From Ilyonectria destructans (taxonomy: Eukaryota > Ascomycota > Sordariomycetes > Hypocreales > Nectriaceae), in contig JAHEWK010000010.1 of NCBI GenBank assembly GCA_020740775.1, positions 2,108,001 to 2,172,000 on the forward strand: DNA of 64,000 nt, read 5' to 3'. A model generated the notes under the pieces. It did not search any database. It was not told where the DNA came from and was given only the letters and a program-made list of their open reading frames with translations. The position numbers and the translations under genes were made by a program. Below, one piece after another: positions 21,366 to 33,336 of the stretch (its first letter is position 1; the number at the start of each line of letters is the position of its first letter).

Positions 21366-23735
21366 TCAGCTCTCTTGTGTAAAATAAGCCTGAATCGAAT
21401 CATCCAGCACGTTGGAAAGCATGTCTTGTAACTCCGGGATATGTAAATCGGGAAATGAAGCACTGCAAGGTTATCGATGATTAGCTATCCTTAACCTGAT
21501 TATTCATGAAAGAGTGACACTTACGATTCGCCGTTCTGCGCAAAGTCCAAAAACACTAGATCGGGTTGTTGAGAATTTGCAGTGTCAATCCTGTTCTCGC
21601 TGTTCAAGATACCGTATTCTTCCAATTGAGCGGTTACCTCCGGTAGTGCGTGCTTCGTCCAGAAGATCTGTTCCATCCCCTGGAGAGTGTGTAAACAAGC
21701 CTCAGCATTGAGCTTGTGCGTAGGAGGATCTGAAGCGACCAGTGCAAGAAGGAAAACTTGCATGTCTTCAAGAATGCATCCGCAGTCGAAGACAACCAGA
21801 CTTGTTAATAACCCTCGTTCTCTCAGAAAAGAAATAATCCCGAGAGACTTTTGTGCAGCCTCTACGCACATGTTTCCGAATTCATTAAACCACTGCTGTT
21901 TCGGACTTTCGCCGAGTTCTTGTGCGTGCAGTACCTTGTAGAGTAGGAAGGGACGTGTTGCGAAAATAATGGCACTCCAGTATCGCAGGTGAAGCACAGC
22001 TACTGAGCGCTCGTGAAAGGTTGCAACTTTATCATAATATCGAAGATGGGAAGGCATTGCTGAATAGAACTCCCGAAGACCACGAATGGCCGCTGAAACG
22101 GATGAGATTGATAGTCGAGGTGAATTCGAAGTCGGCTTCTGGTACATCAATTTGCTTAGGCCATGCCTTAGATGAGCCAGCCTGCACGAGGTTTCAAGAT
22201 AATCCAGGGGCATATTTGAACCGGGGCCTAGGGTCTGTTGTATTGTTAGAACTTGTCTCAGAGGATATTATGATGCCTTCACATACATGCTCTGAGGGAG
22301 TTCTCGGAACGCTGGAAAGAATCCCTTCATAAATTGCTGGCGGGTTTCCGTAGCAAAGAGCTGTATCAAGATCTAGAAGATACAAGCTGCAAAACAGCCG
22401 CACGCTGACTTGCTCTTGGAGGTCATGACTGGACTCAACAGTGTCCCTAGCATGTAAGCCGAGTGTGAATGCAATCCTCGCTGCAGAACCGACGTATATG
22501 TACGCTGTGTTTCCAAACATGGAACAAGATAATGACAATCCCTGGTGCTGTTAATATTTGGACCTAGATTGCTCCTTGAGCTTAACAGTGCTGGGATTGA
22601 GACTTACCAGGAGACACAGCGCACGTAGACTATCAATGTCCGCGTCATCACATAGTGTAGGCACAAGAGCCTTCGCCAACGTAAGATACGTGACAGAAGG
22701 TCGCATAGAGGTATTTGACCATTCACCCTGAGTCTCGCTTTCACAAGTCAACGCCAATATGGAGTAAAGGCTACACAAGGTAGCAGGAGTTGCAGCTGTG
22801 GCATCGCCAGCATAGATCCGGTCAAGAGTAGCATGCAGTTGCTCAGCCGAGAAAAACCAATAGACCGAATGGACGTCGCGAAAGAATCGGTCGATGCAAC
22901 GATTGCAGAGCTCCCTATAGGGAAGGTTGATTTGTCGAGGGGTATATTTGACACCCAGTGAAGATTCTGGGGTTGGTGGTGGAACAATTTCCGTAGCCGT
23001 GAGTGGTGCGAGGATCTGGCTTTTCGGTGTATCCGGCAACCGGGGACGTTTAAGAGATCGAACTGCTGAGTGAAATAGATACGATGAACTCTCACCAACA
23101 TATCCTCAAGAGTTTGTGAGCCAATTGCCAACTGGCATGCGATCTTGGTACGACTCACTCTGAACACCTCTAGAGTCCACCCTCAATCGCCCTACATCAC
23201 TGTAAACACGATTGATTTCTTCAGCAATAATGGCGCCCTCGTTGGCCGAAGGTTCTTCCACCGGAGAACTAGGACTAGGGATGGCACAAGACGGAGAGAC
23301 AACAACATCACTCGTCGATGGCGTAGGCGGGTTCTCCGTGACGTGGTTGCCCAAGTCAGAGACGTAGGCCTTTAGTGTCTGAAGGTTCAGTTCGGTGTTT
23401 GGCATCAAATGCTCGATAATCTGCGTCATGCATCGAAATTCCTCCTCAGAAACTCTGTAATACGGACGCTGTCTCCTCCGAGATGGGTCCAAGTGGCATG
23501 GAGCGTCGATACTGGCACAGAATTGGCACGGTCCGGGAACTGAGACAGGACTTCAGCTACGCCTCACTGTGAGTAGGTGAGAACATACTCGGATCCACAC
23601 ACTTGCATATCGTTAATAATCTATGATGGCTGGAGAACTGCCGAGAGCGCTCACCTTTGTTTTCCGATTTTTACATCTATCGCAACTCATTGCTGCGCGC
23701 CTGCGGCGCTCATTCGTGGTCCTTGGTGTCGACAT
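21366..23735 (-). CDS. Zn2Cys6 transcription factor with 13-nt microexon
   Basis: Probable pathway regulator in the middle of the catabolic block. Exon 1 (23655-23735) encodes a basic leader (ERRRRAA) and CDRCKNRKTK. A 53-nt intron is followed by a 13-nt microexon (23589-23601) encoding CVDP, then a 49-nt intron, and exon 3 from 23539 gives PGPCQFCASIDAPC. Together these form C-x2-C-x6-C-x7-C-x2-C-x6-C. Further exons (at least four more introns between about 23160 and 21480) encode the fungal-specific TF domain: ELCNRCIDRFFRDVHSVYWFFS, AYIYVGSAARIAFTLGLHARD and VRLFCSLYLLDLDTALCYG. The last exon ends FTQES and TGA at 21366. It is divergent from the aldehyde dehydrogenase gene, with 350 bp between starts, so shared control is likely. 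Exon ends in the central part are approximate. Confidence 0.85.
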
Positions 23736-24085
23736 GGTGATCTTGGCGGTTGGCTCGAATCTCTGATGCACCATCGGATGTTAGGGCCCATCGAGCCGAA
23801 TGACGCTGAGCGGCAAGAGCACTATTCATGGGCCATGAAATGGGCCCTACGTCTTCATATCCCGAACCCAACTGCCGCGATTCAGTCTCTCCGCTTCGCT
23901 TTTGCGGGGGTGGCGCACATCTATAACCTCTTCCCCGCGCTGCGGGAGCATCTAGTTTCCCACCCCTGCGCACTCGCTTATGACCAAGCATATACCAAGC
24001 ATCTGTCGTGGTCCTATGAACAGCTGCATTCCACTTGTCCAATCTGTCTCCACCTCCTGCTTGAAACCCGATCGAGACCTCCACC
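23736..24085. promoter_or_regulatory. Divergent promoter, regulator / aldehyde dehydrogenase
   Basis: Short 350-bp region between the start codons of the divergent regulator and aldehyde dehydrogenase genes. It must serve both promoters, a common arrangement for self-regulating fungal pathway regulators. An open frame crossing it lacks family motifs and is taken as chance. Confidence 0.5.
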
Positions 24086-25706
24086 ATGGGCGATTCACTC
24101 GTGACGTCGGCTGCTCCCAAACTGGTGCAGCCACGAATGCTCATAGCCGGCAAGGTATGGTGGACTGTTTATTACCTCTTCCTTGAGACTCACTCAAATG
24201 AGATATGTGACTGACAACTTCATTCATGTTTTAGTTGGTTGAGGCGTCGGATAAAGCTACCTTCCCGTTGTTCAATCCCGCCACTGGAGCAAAAGTTGCG
24301 GATGGTACGTCATATAATGGTTCTTGAAATAATATATCACACTCAAGCTCACCATTTGCTCGCTTCTAGTCCCCGAAGCTACCGAAGAGGATGCCAACGC
24401 CGCTGTGGCAGCGGCAAAGGCTGCGTTCCCAGCTTGGTCGGCCCTGGACCCAGCCAAACGCGGTGCGTGCCTGAAGAAACTGGCAGCTCTGATTCGGGAA
24501 CATAACGATGAACTGGCCTTGCTTGAGGCTATCTCTGCAGGCCGTCCGATATCTGGATACTTCGATGGACCTGCTGCTGCCGGGCACTTTGAGCATTACG
24601 CAGAGGCTTGGCCCTCGATTCAGGGCCAGGCAAGTCTCAACACGCCTGGCTATGTCACCATGACGCTTCGACAACCATACGGAGTCGCAGCAGCCATTAT
24701 TCCTTGGAATGTTCCTCTTTTATTCTTCGCGGGCAAGACAGCCCCTGCTTTGATTACTGGCAATACCGTCGTACTCAAATCCAGCGAGAAGGCTCCACTT
24801 GCGGCAGCAAAAGTCGGCGAGTTGATCATCAAAGCCGGTTTCCCTCCAGGCGTCTTCAACGTCATCTCAGGCCACGGTTTGCCTTCAGGCGCTGCGCTTG
24901 CAAAGCATATGGACGTACGTGTATTGAGCTTTACGGGATCTGGACGTACCGGCCGATCTATCCAGGAGGTGGCAGCCAGGACAAACTTGAAAAAGGTCAT
25001 TCTCGAGCTGGGTGGCAAGTCGCCTGCTATCATTTTCGACGATGCAGACATTGAAAAGGCTGCCGAAGAGACGATGCACAGCATCCAGTGGAACAGCGGT
25101 CAAGTTTGTATGGCAAACTCTCGAATTTACGTGCAAGAGGGCATCGCTACAACGTTCCTCGAATCGTTCAAGCGCAAGTTTGCAACTGCCAGAGCCGGCG
25201 ATCCGACAAGTAAGGACACCAACCATGGACCACAAGCGGATGAAACTCAATACAAATTTGTCTTGTCATATATCGAGGAAGGAAAAAAGTCTGGGTCAAT
25301 TGCATTGGGCGGGGGTGGAAACTTGCAAAGTACTGGCGGGTATTTTATCGAGCCAACCATCTTTGTGGAAACTCCAGAGAATGCCCGCATAATGAAAGAA
25401 GAGGTGTTTGGGCCCGTTGTCAATATCAACGTCATCAAGACGGAAGACGAGGCGATCGAGAAGGCCAACGATACGGACTTCGGCCTCTACGCGGCTGTTT
25501 ACACCAAGAACATCGATCGAGCAATGAGAGTCGCCAAAGCGCTCAACTCTGGCTATGTGGGAATAAATTGCACCAGCCCCCAGACAGCAAAGGACTTGCC
25601 ATTTGGAGGGTACAAATTGTCTGGGCAGGGAAGAGAGGGATGGTTGCACAGTATGGACAACTTTCTCGAAACAAAGAGCGTGATGATGAAGGTAGAAATG
25701 CAGTGA
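24086..25706 (+). CDS. NAD(P)+-dependent aldehyde dehydrogenase
   Basis: Aldehyde dehydrogenase superfamily enzyme of about 490 aa, oxidising aldehydes to acids. Exon 1 24086-24154 (MGDSLVTSAAPKL), exon 2 from about 24235, exon 3 from about 24370; introns start GTATGG and GTACGT. The cofactor and active-site landmarks are PWNVPLLFFAGKTAPAL, SFTGSGRTGR, LELGGKSP with the general-base Glu, NSGQVCMANSR with the catalytic Cys, EEVFGPVVN and LPFGGYKLSGQGRE. No targeting signal, so probably cytosolic. The best pathway fit is oxidation of a hydroxybenzaldehyde released by the nearby double-bond-cleaving oxygenase to a hydroxybenzoate, feeding the decarboxylase and the flavin hydroxylase. Substrate preference is inferred from context only. 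Confidence 0.93.
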
Positions 25707-25965
25707 GGTCTAAATTGTTTAGTTAATTATTACAAACGATGTCATTACACCACCTTTGTGTCATATTTTAATCTATTGCGTTCGCAATGGTGATTTCCGG
25801 GATGGAGGGCAGGGGTCGATAGACTTTTCCTCTCTGCATTACTTGCGTTCACTGCCAGTCAAAGCCGATTTGATGTAGAAGTAGCATTTCAGTGTACAAC
25901 CGCAAATGACTTTAGATGAAGCGTGAGTAATGAAATTAATTTAAATGTAAAGGTTCATGATTTGT

Positions 25966-27464
25966 CTAAGGAACTGCTGCTGTACGGTTGACCTCGGACG
26001 AAAGCAACGCATTTTCGGTCTTGTGTTCAACAGGTTCGACGTATGATTTGAAAATGCCCTCGAACATTTCCTCGGCATACTTTTCACCGTCGAATTGATG
26101 GATCCAGTCTTCCCTCGGAAATCCGATGCTTTCAGGGTTCTCCTTCACCTTGGACCAGTCTGTGCTATGCCACAGGTCTCGAGTTGTTTCTCCAGTCTTT
26201 TGTACTGCTCTCACACGATCATACCTGCATTCATTTGATTAGGATGTGAAATCAAACGAGGCTCCATCAAAGTATGGGGATCTCTTACCGGACTTCTTGG
26301 TGTGTCCTAAGCGCAGCAGGAATCTGAGACTTCCCGGCGCGTTTCAAGCATACCGCAATTGACACTCCGTCCTCCATGGCCTGGGTCGCTCCCTGGGCGC
26401 TAGTTGGAAGAAATGGGTGAGCAGAATCACCAAGCAAAGAAATCCTACCGTGCTTGCTGATCCAAGTTGGTAGAGGGTCGCGGTAGACGAGCTTCCAATC
26501 AACCAATGATGGCGTTTTCTCGACAATGGCTCTGCAGACGGGATCCCAGTCTTTAAGAACCTCAAGCACTTCTTCAATCTTTCCCGGGAAAGACCACGAT
26601 TCGTCAATGTCGTGGTCATCTTTGTGGGTTAGAACCCAGCAGCAGTCTTTACCTCCTTTGATAGTAGAGAATAGAAAGTGCACGTCTGGGCCAATCCAGC
26701 CGTTGAACGTGTCACCATTCTCGCAGAATTCCTTAGTCTGGGGGTCTGCAATCATGTCCTTGTTGGAGAACCTATAAACCTCCTATCAGGAAAATGTCGA
26801 AAGAGAAAGGACTTTCAGTTCTTACCATGCTCGCCAAACAGCGTAACCGCTGCTCTTGGGCTTGTCCTCGTATCCGAGGACGAGCTCCCTCGCTTTTGAT
26901 CGAACACCGTCGGCGGCAATGACGACATCACCCAGAACCTAGAAGCGTTCTGTCAGTAGAGGACATCGCGGCTGAGAAGGCTATCGGGCTCACCCTTTGG
27001 CCGTCTTTGAGCACTATTCCAGCCGAGGTCTCATCCTCAAAATATTCCGAAACGCGTTGGCCCAAATGAATTGGGATACCCAAGTCGTCTCGCGCATACT
27101 TGAAAATCACCTGATGGAGCTCACCCCTGTGCCCATTCAGCACCGGCGCATCCGGACTCGGGGGAGGCCTCTTCTGGTGGTAGACCACTTCTCCGGTGTC
27201 CCACTTGTGAATTCGGAAGCCGTATTCTTGGATGTCAATGCATAACGGACGAAGTCTAGCGACAACTTCACCGTCCCCCCAACGATGGAAAATCCGACCA
27301 GCATTTGAACCAAACGAAATGATGTCCCCAAGAACCTTCAGTTCCGGAAAGGACTCGTAAATTTCTACATCGTGTCCCTGTCGGTGGCATTCGATGGCTG
27401 CTGTCAAGCCGCCGAACCCAGCGCCGACAACGATGACTTTGATTCCCGAGTTAGATGTGTGCAT
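25966..27464 (-). CDS. Salicylate-hydroxylase-like FAD monooxygenase
   Basis: Class A flavoprotein monooxygenase of about 445 aa in four exons, with introns near 26945-26990, 26770-26825 and 26220-26288. The N-terminus has the dinucleotide-binding motif VVGAGFGGL and an Asp/Glu-ended second strand (VEIYES). The middle has VVIAADGVRS, and the C-terminal half has LLGDSAHPFLPTSAQGA, the FAD-binding GD motif. These mark enzymes that hydroxylate phenolic acids with NAD(P)H and O2, including salicylate 1-hydroxylase (decarboxylating) and 3-hydroxybenzoate 6-hydroxylase. In the cluster it would convert a hydroxybenzoate or resorcinol-type intermediate to a ring-fission substrate. It is divergent from the SDR gene with 350 bp between starts. 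Confidence 0.92.
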
Positions 27465-27811
27465 AATGTTGGAATCCTTGTGCTCTGACTGTTGATCTAA
27501 CGCTGTGCATTCGCACGGAACGGACTCGGGGTAAATAGACAGATAGATATGATCTGCAATCTCGGGGGATTGAAATTATCCGGAATTCGATATCCTCCGC
27601 ATTTTAGCGAACACCACGGTAGTGATTCGTCGTCTGCCGGAAGCCCCCGCCACTCGGATGCATCATTCCGACAACCAGACCCGGGGTGTGTGGGTACCTG
27701 CAACGCCACGAAATACGAGTAATAAGAATAATACAAATCTTCCGAAGGTACAAGTTTATCGGGTGATTTTAAGCATATCTTGCTTTGACAGCAGGCAAGA
27801 AATTTGACACT
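27465..27811. promoter_or_regulatory. Divergent promoter, monooxygenase / SDR
   Basis: 347 bp between the start codons of divergent genes. It contains CCGGAATTC and a downstream TCCGC word near 27580-27600, of the CGG/CCG kind read by Zn2Cys6 factors; whether a cluster regulator binds here is unknown. Confidence 0.4.
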
Positions 27812-28914
27812 ATGACATCTCATCCAGAGTTCAATGCCAAAACTACAGGCACAGAGGTTGCAGCGGCGTTCGGCGAGGAGATCAGGGGCAAGAATGGTTT
27901 GTAACACTACCTGCTTCAAATCTTGCAGATTTCTGATGACATTGGCGTTTAGTTGTAATCACTGGTGTTAGCCCTTCTGGCATAGGTGCGCCCACGGCCC
28001 TGGCAATCGCTTCCCAGACGCCCGCCACGTTAATCCTCGCCTCACGAACACGGACGAAACTCGACACGGTGGCTGCTGATATCAAGGCCAATTACCCACA
28101 TGTCTTGGTCAAACTTGTCGAGCTGGACCTTTCATCTGTCGAGTCTATCACGAGTGGTGCTGCAGCAATCACCTCAACCATTGACCGACTGGATATTCTG
28201 ATCAATAATGCCGGGATTACCTTGCAGACCCGTGATACAGTCTACACTCCTGGGGGGATAAAAGTTGATCTTCAGTTTTTTACAAACCATGTCGGTCCAT
28301 TTCTCTTGACGGACCTTCTCCTGCCTATACTCCTCGCCAGTGAAAGCTCTCGGATCGTCAATGTTAGTAGCCATGGGCATCGTCTCTCGCCAATACGCTT
28401 CAGCGACTATGCATTGGAAGGCGATCTGTATGATGGCGTGCCGGAGGATGAGCGTCCCCCAACTGGTCTGCCGCCTGGCTTCCTCCAAGCGACAGATGGG
28501 TATCACGGATTTATTGGCTACGGCCAAAGCAAGACGGCAAATATTCTGCATGCCTCAGAACTAAAACGACGCTTCCAAAAGAAAGGTGCCAATGTGCTCG
28601 CCTTGTCGGTTCACCCAGGGACAATTGACACGGGGCTATCTCGCAGTTTGAATGAGCAAGGAAGAAGCACACTAGACGGCACTGCCCCAGCGGGAGTATG
28701 GAAATCAATAGACCACGGAGCTGCGACGACCATTGTTGCTGCATTTGATCCGAAATTGGCAGATGGTGGCGATGCCATGAATGAGACATGCCAGTACCTG
28801 GCCGACTGTCAACTCGCGGACGAGAAGCTGGCGCAGCATGCAAGAGACGCCAAATGTGCACAGAGACTATGGGACCAGACGGAGAAGATGCTGGGCATTG
28901 TATCCGCGCTTTGA
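27812..28914 (+). CDS. Short-chain dehydrogenase/reductase
   Basis: NAD(P)-dependent oxidoreductase of about 348 aa. Exon 1 27812-27896, intron 27897-27952, exon 2 27953-28914. The intron interrupts the first strand of the Rossmann fold just before VVITGVSPSGIGAPTALAIA, whose TGxxxGIG motif binds the cofactor. LDILINNAG (the NNAG motif) and SRIVNVSSHGHR follow. The catalytic YxxxK is present as GYGQSKTAN. The length and the C-terminal LSVHPGTIDTGLSR segment match retinol-dehydrogenase/WWOX-like classical SDRs. It may interconvert an aldehyde or alcohol formed by the cluster. The reaction direction and substrate are not evident. Confidence 0.92.
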
Positions 28915-29714
28915 GATAGTGATTTGATAGAGTAATGCATTTGTCAACACAAATTATTCGCGAATTATCATGGAGAGCAGGTCAATCCGTCTCGATTATT
29001 GTCAATTGTAAAAGGTATTCAAGCCTCGCGTCCTAAGCGACGAGATTCGCTGATCCTGCCTGGATTGAGCCTTGAAGAACGTGTTTGTCACTAGTTATCT
29101 CCACTCCGGACCCAGGTGGCTGGTGATGGTATGTGATACGCGTCATGAGTCCTAACTAGACGCATCGGCAACAGCGATATGAGGGTGGCTGGTAGATTCG
29201 GGCTTTGACTGTTACCCTTGTTACGATAGATCACATTGCACTTCGCTTCGCGGTGAGGCTTGTCCCAGAGCCCCTTGATCGGAGCCCAAAAGCTGTGAGG
29301 ATAAGGTCCATTACGCCGAATACCGAACTGCTTCCGGAATAGTGCTTTGTTTTGCCAAGACGACAAATTGCCGAGGCCTACTACGCCCGGCTCATCGCGT
29401 CTATCACGCCTCTGATTCGTTGATCTCGTGCTCCCGGCTCTTCACCTCTTCGAGACATCGGATCTATTGACCCTAGCGTTGCTTCTCATGCACCCCGCAT
29501 GTTACGTCTGCGCTGTCACGCCGGCTTCATTTCTCCACTTCCCCACGGGGTACCACCTAGACATCAGGTGCACAGGCATCGAGTACTACCTTCAATCGAC
29601 TTGGGATTTGTGGCTATGTAAGGGAGACCAAGAACCGTCAATCCTCGATCTGGATGCAAAAGGAGACACAGACCTCCTCTGGAAGAAATTTGATCTCTAT
29701 CGACAATCTTCATC
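28915..29714. promoter_or_regulatory. Intergenic region upstream of transporter
   Basis: 800 bp between the SDR stop and the transporter start, on the same strand. Open frames here lack motifs. It presumably contains the transporter promoter. Confidence 0.4.
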
Positions 29715-31559
29715 ATGGCAGTGGAAAAAGAGGACACCATTCGCGCCAATTGGCGGTGCTTCATCGCTTGTGGCATCATCGTTCTCTCCCCCTTCCAGTA
29801 TGGACTTGACTTTGGCTTAATCGGCGGTTTGCAAGCTATGCCTGGCTTCTTGAAGGTATGTTTGTCCCAATCAATGCAATCATGAATTTTGATGATATTC
29901 TGAATTGGCGTGGCTCACATAAACTCTTGCTGGACAGATTTTCGGTTATCGAGATCCAGAGACGGCGATTGGTTGGAACATCGCTACTAATCGCCAGCAA
30001 CTAATCGCCTCTTTCATGACCCTCGGCGCCTTCATCAGCTCCAGTCTTGCCGGTTTTGTCGCTGCCAAATTTGGTCGAAAGTCGTGTTTATGGTTCGCAT
30101 GCCTGCTATGTGCAGCAGCCAACATTATCATGATGACCACAACACACATTGGCCCTCTCTATGCGGGCCGTCTACTCATTGGTTTGGCAAATGGGTACTT
30201 CATGACCTTTTCTCAGCTATACATCCAAGAGAGTAGCCCGGCCAAATACCGCGGTTTATTTCTCAGCTTCTTTCAGTTCTGCACTTCATTCGTTAGTATT
30301 TACCCAACGGCTACTATAATTTCGTGTACTCACTTATTACACGCAGGGCACACTCATCGGCACCATCATTGACTGGACAACTGCGAAGCGGCCGGACAAG
30401 TCTTCCTACCTGATTCCCTTGGGCATCATCTACGTGGTCCCCACCATTCTATTCATCTCGTTGTTCTTCATCCCGGAGTCACCCCGCTGGCTCATCTTGC
30501 AGGGCCGGTTCGACCAAGCCCACAAGTCTCTAAAGTGGCTGAGACCTGATGATGCAAATGTTGAAGAGGAGCTCGCTGAAATTCGACTGGCCATTGATAA
30601 CGAACAAGAATCAGCCAGTGGTGTAGGGTTCATGGATATGTTCCGCCACCCCGTTGATAGAAGGCGAACCATGCTCTCCGTTGGTGCCGTGGTATTGCAA
30701 GCTGCTTCTGGATCCATGTTCATCATTGGTAGGCTCCCATTTGAACCCCAAATCAGAATTGGTTGGCTAACCCTGATTTCCAGCCTATAAAGCATATTTC
30801 TTTGCCATGGCCCAGGTCGAAGACCCTTTCGCGATGAGCAATGTCCTCAGCACTGCGGGCCTAGTTGCCATCATGATCAACGCTCTAATCGTCGTCCGGT
30901 ATGGCAGGCGACGCGTTCTTTTGACCAGTGGTCTCCTTATTTCCGGCTTTTTCCAGTTAATCATCGCAATTGTCTATGACAAAAACCCGGGGGAAATGGT
31001 CACAGGAAAGGTCCTTGTCGCACTCTCCTGCCTATATATGACCAGTTACAACGTAAGTCAGCCAGCCAAAGCACAATTGATGTACAGGAACTAAGACTCG
31101 CTAGGGAATGATTGCTTCATACTCCTGGCTAGTTGGTGGCGAGATTCCATCTCAACGCCTTCGCAGTCATACTTTCGGCCTTGCCGCAGCGGTTGGGTTC
31201 CTCGGTGCATGGCTCATCACCTTCACTGCCCCTTATTTCATCAACCCAAGCTCTCTTAATTGGGGTCCCAGATATGGTTATATCTGGTTTCCTTCTTGTA
31301 TTATCGCTGCGGCATGGGTGTACTTCTTCTTGCCTGAAGTCAAGGGTCGAACGTTAGAAGAGATTGATCAAATGGTAAGCTTCCAATGGTCTGTCCCGTG
31401 GATGAAAGTTCAATACAGCTAACACAAATGTTTTCTTAGTTCAATGCGCACTTGCCCGCGCGAAAGTTCCGGACCTACCAATGTGTTCGTCAAACTGATG
31501 CTATGAATAAGGAGAAATCAAGCGTTGAGGTAGTAATTACCGAGTCTGAGCGGGTATAA
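29715..31559 (+). CDS. Sugar-porter-type MFS transporter
   Basis: Plasma-membrane uptake permease with about 12 helices, about 510 aa in six exons: 29715-29855, 29938-30291, 30347 to about 30728, about 30784-31053, about 31106-31374 and about 31440-31559. Family signatures are GLIGGLQAMPGFL after helix 1, FGRKSCLWFA (loop 2-3), PESPRWLILQGR after helix 6, RYGRRRVLL (loop 8-9) and PEVKGRTLEEIDQMF after helix 12. The soluble tail ends VVITESERV. Sugar-porter relatives in fungi carry hexoses, disaccharides, quinate or other polyols and aromatic acids. Given the neighbours, import of a phenolic or its glycoside is plausible. Selectivity cannot be read from the sequence. Confidence 0.9.
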
Positions 31560-33151
31560 TGTCTTCAGTAGTTCCATGCTGTATTCTATAGCCCCCTGTA
31601 GCATTACTATTGCCTACCTAATAGCAATAACTGCAAACTGAAGCAAGCACGTTCCCCCACTAACCTAGTCAAAGGCGGGTTCTTTATGCCCCATATAGTC
31701 GGTCTGATCGGTCTTGGTCTCCGTTCCCCGCAATGCAATTGAGGCCTAATTCATTTCTATAAGACCTTATATTTTATACTCGAACCAGAGAGCTAAAGTG
31801 TCCCTTCGCCTGGATGAACCCTCTTATGCCTTACTAGACGCAGCTTTAGAAGGAGCGTCTTTTACATCAAAATAACAGTATCACAGGGCCATAGCGGGGC
31901 TGGTCTGTATACATCAGTAATTAAATATTAAGTCTGTTTACTGTTGAGTCCTTTAAACCTCGGTAACAAAGGTGACGCAGTTTAATTCTGCGAGTCAAAA
32001 TGTTCTACTTTTGCAACATTTAGTTATATCGCTATATTGTGGCCTATTTAAGTTACCCTATAGTCTGTAATATCACTTCGTCTTTTAATTAATTTGCATT
32101 TGAATTAAGCTTGCCTTAACTTCTGAGAAAGAGATAAGGAGCTGTAATCATTGAACTATGATTTTTCACATCTCCCTTGAATAATATCATTTTCCCTTGT
32201 TAATCCTTGCCCCCTTGGCCACCCTTATGCTTGAGCGATAAATATCTTCCAACTTACAGTAGAGAATTACTTCTAGCTGCGGGCGCAGATTACTGATTGA
32301 CAATGGACCGTCAAAAGAGAATCCCAATGAGTAGGCCTAATGTAGATTTTCAGCGCCGTGGTAATAAGGTAGGGATCATCTACTACAATTTAGCTCAGTC
32401 TTAATTAATCTACCGTGAGCTTAGTATATTCTACGAAGCATCGCATGCCGGTCGCCTCTGCCGACAGAATGACGAACAATGCCAATACAGTGGAACCGGG
32501 TAACTAGACAGATTGCTTCCCCACTGAGTAGTGGATTGGATGAAACATTCTTACAAAAGGACAATGATCCGCCAATCGACCTAAGAACACTCACGATGAC
32601 CTGCCAAGACCTGAACCTCCGGCGCGCCCACTAAAAAGCGGTGATGGATGATTAGCGTGTTTTCATGTTACGAGCGTCGTTTCAAGAATGCCCCGTAAAT
32701 ACCCGTTAGAGGTCCATGTAATTTAAGCGAAAGCACACGGCGTAATTCGCAATTGAAAGATTCAATCACCACGAAGCGAAGAGGAATCATGTAAAGCTGG
32801 TATTTTTGCTGTATCGTTAACCATAACACCCAATTCACAAAAAGCCTGGTAGCGTACAGAAAAAAATATGAATAGAGACAAGAATAACGTTAGCCTTTAA
32901 GCTTAAGATCAGAGCGCGCGTGAGATTCACCGCTGAAGGATGTGCAACAAGGGGTAACGCAAGCGAGTTGGGAACCTGGGATCCGCCAGGTTAGTTGACG
33001 AGGTGGCCCCTTGCCCATTTAAACGCCTTGTCGTTCGCTTAACGACCAAAATGGGGTAGGAAATATGCATCTAGACAAAAGTACAATGACACGGGGGACT
33101 GGTTGGAGGAAAATCGTCCACCACAGTTTGGCCAGTCTGTTGGATTCGAGA
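31560..33151. other. AT-rich gene desert
   Basis: About 1.6 kb of AT-rich sequence, dense in stop codons, between the transporter and the AA9 promoter. No family motifs, terminal repeats or RNA genes were recognised. It marks the boundary between the enzyme-gene block and the transposon-rich right half. Confidence 0.5.
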
Positions 33152-33336
33152 TATAAAGCCACTTGCCCATCACTCCCATCTCTAGGATTCAACCTCAAGC
33201 AACTCACCACATTCAATTCTAAGAGCTAGCCTCTGCCATTCGTTCTGCATTCATATTTTAAGTACTCCTGTCAACTCGTTTCAATCGCTTCAATTCTCGC
33301 ACTCACTTTAGCCGTCACCCGTCGCAAATAACAATC
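33152..33336 (+). promoter_or_regulatory. AA9 core promoter with TATAAA
   Basis: TATAAA at 33152-33157 is followed by a CT-rich stretch and a CAA-rich leader directly before the ATG at 33337, the layout of strongly expressed fungal secreted-enzyme genes. Confidence 0.5.

Noticed and set aside
23577..24104. Open frame of 175 codons on the plus strand across the regulator/dehydrogenase intergenic region
   Set aside because: It overlaps the regulator's first exon on the opposite strand and runs past the dehydrogenase start in another frame. No family motif; a chance frame in a shared promoter.
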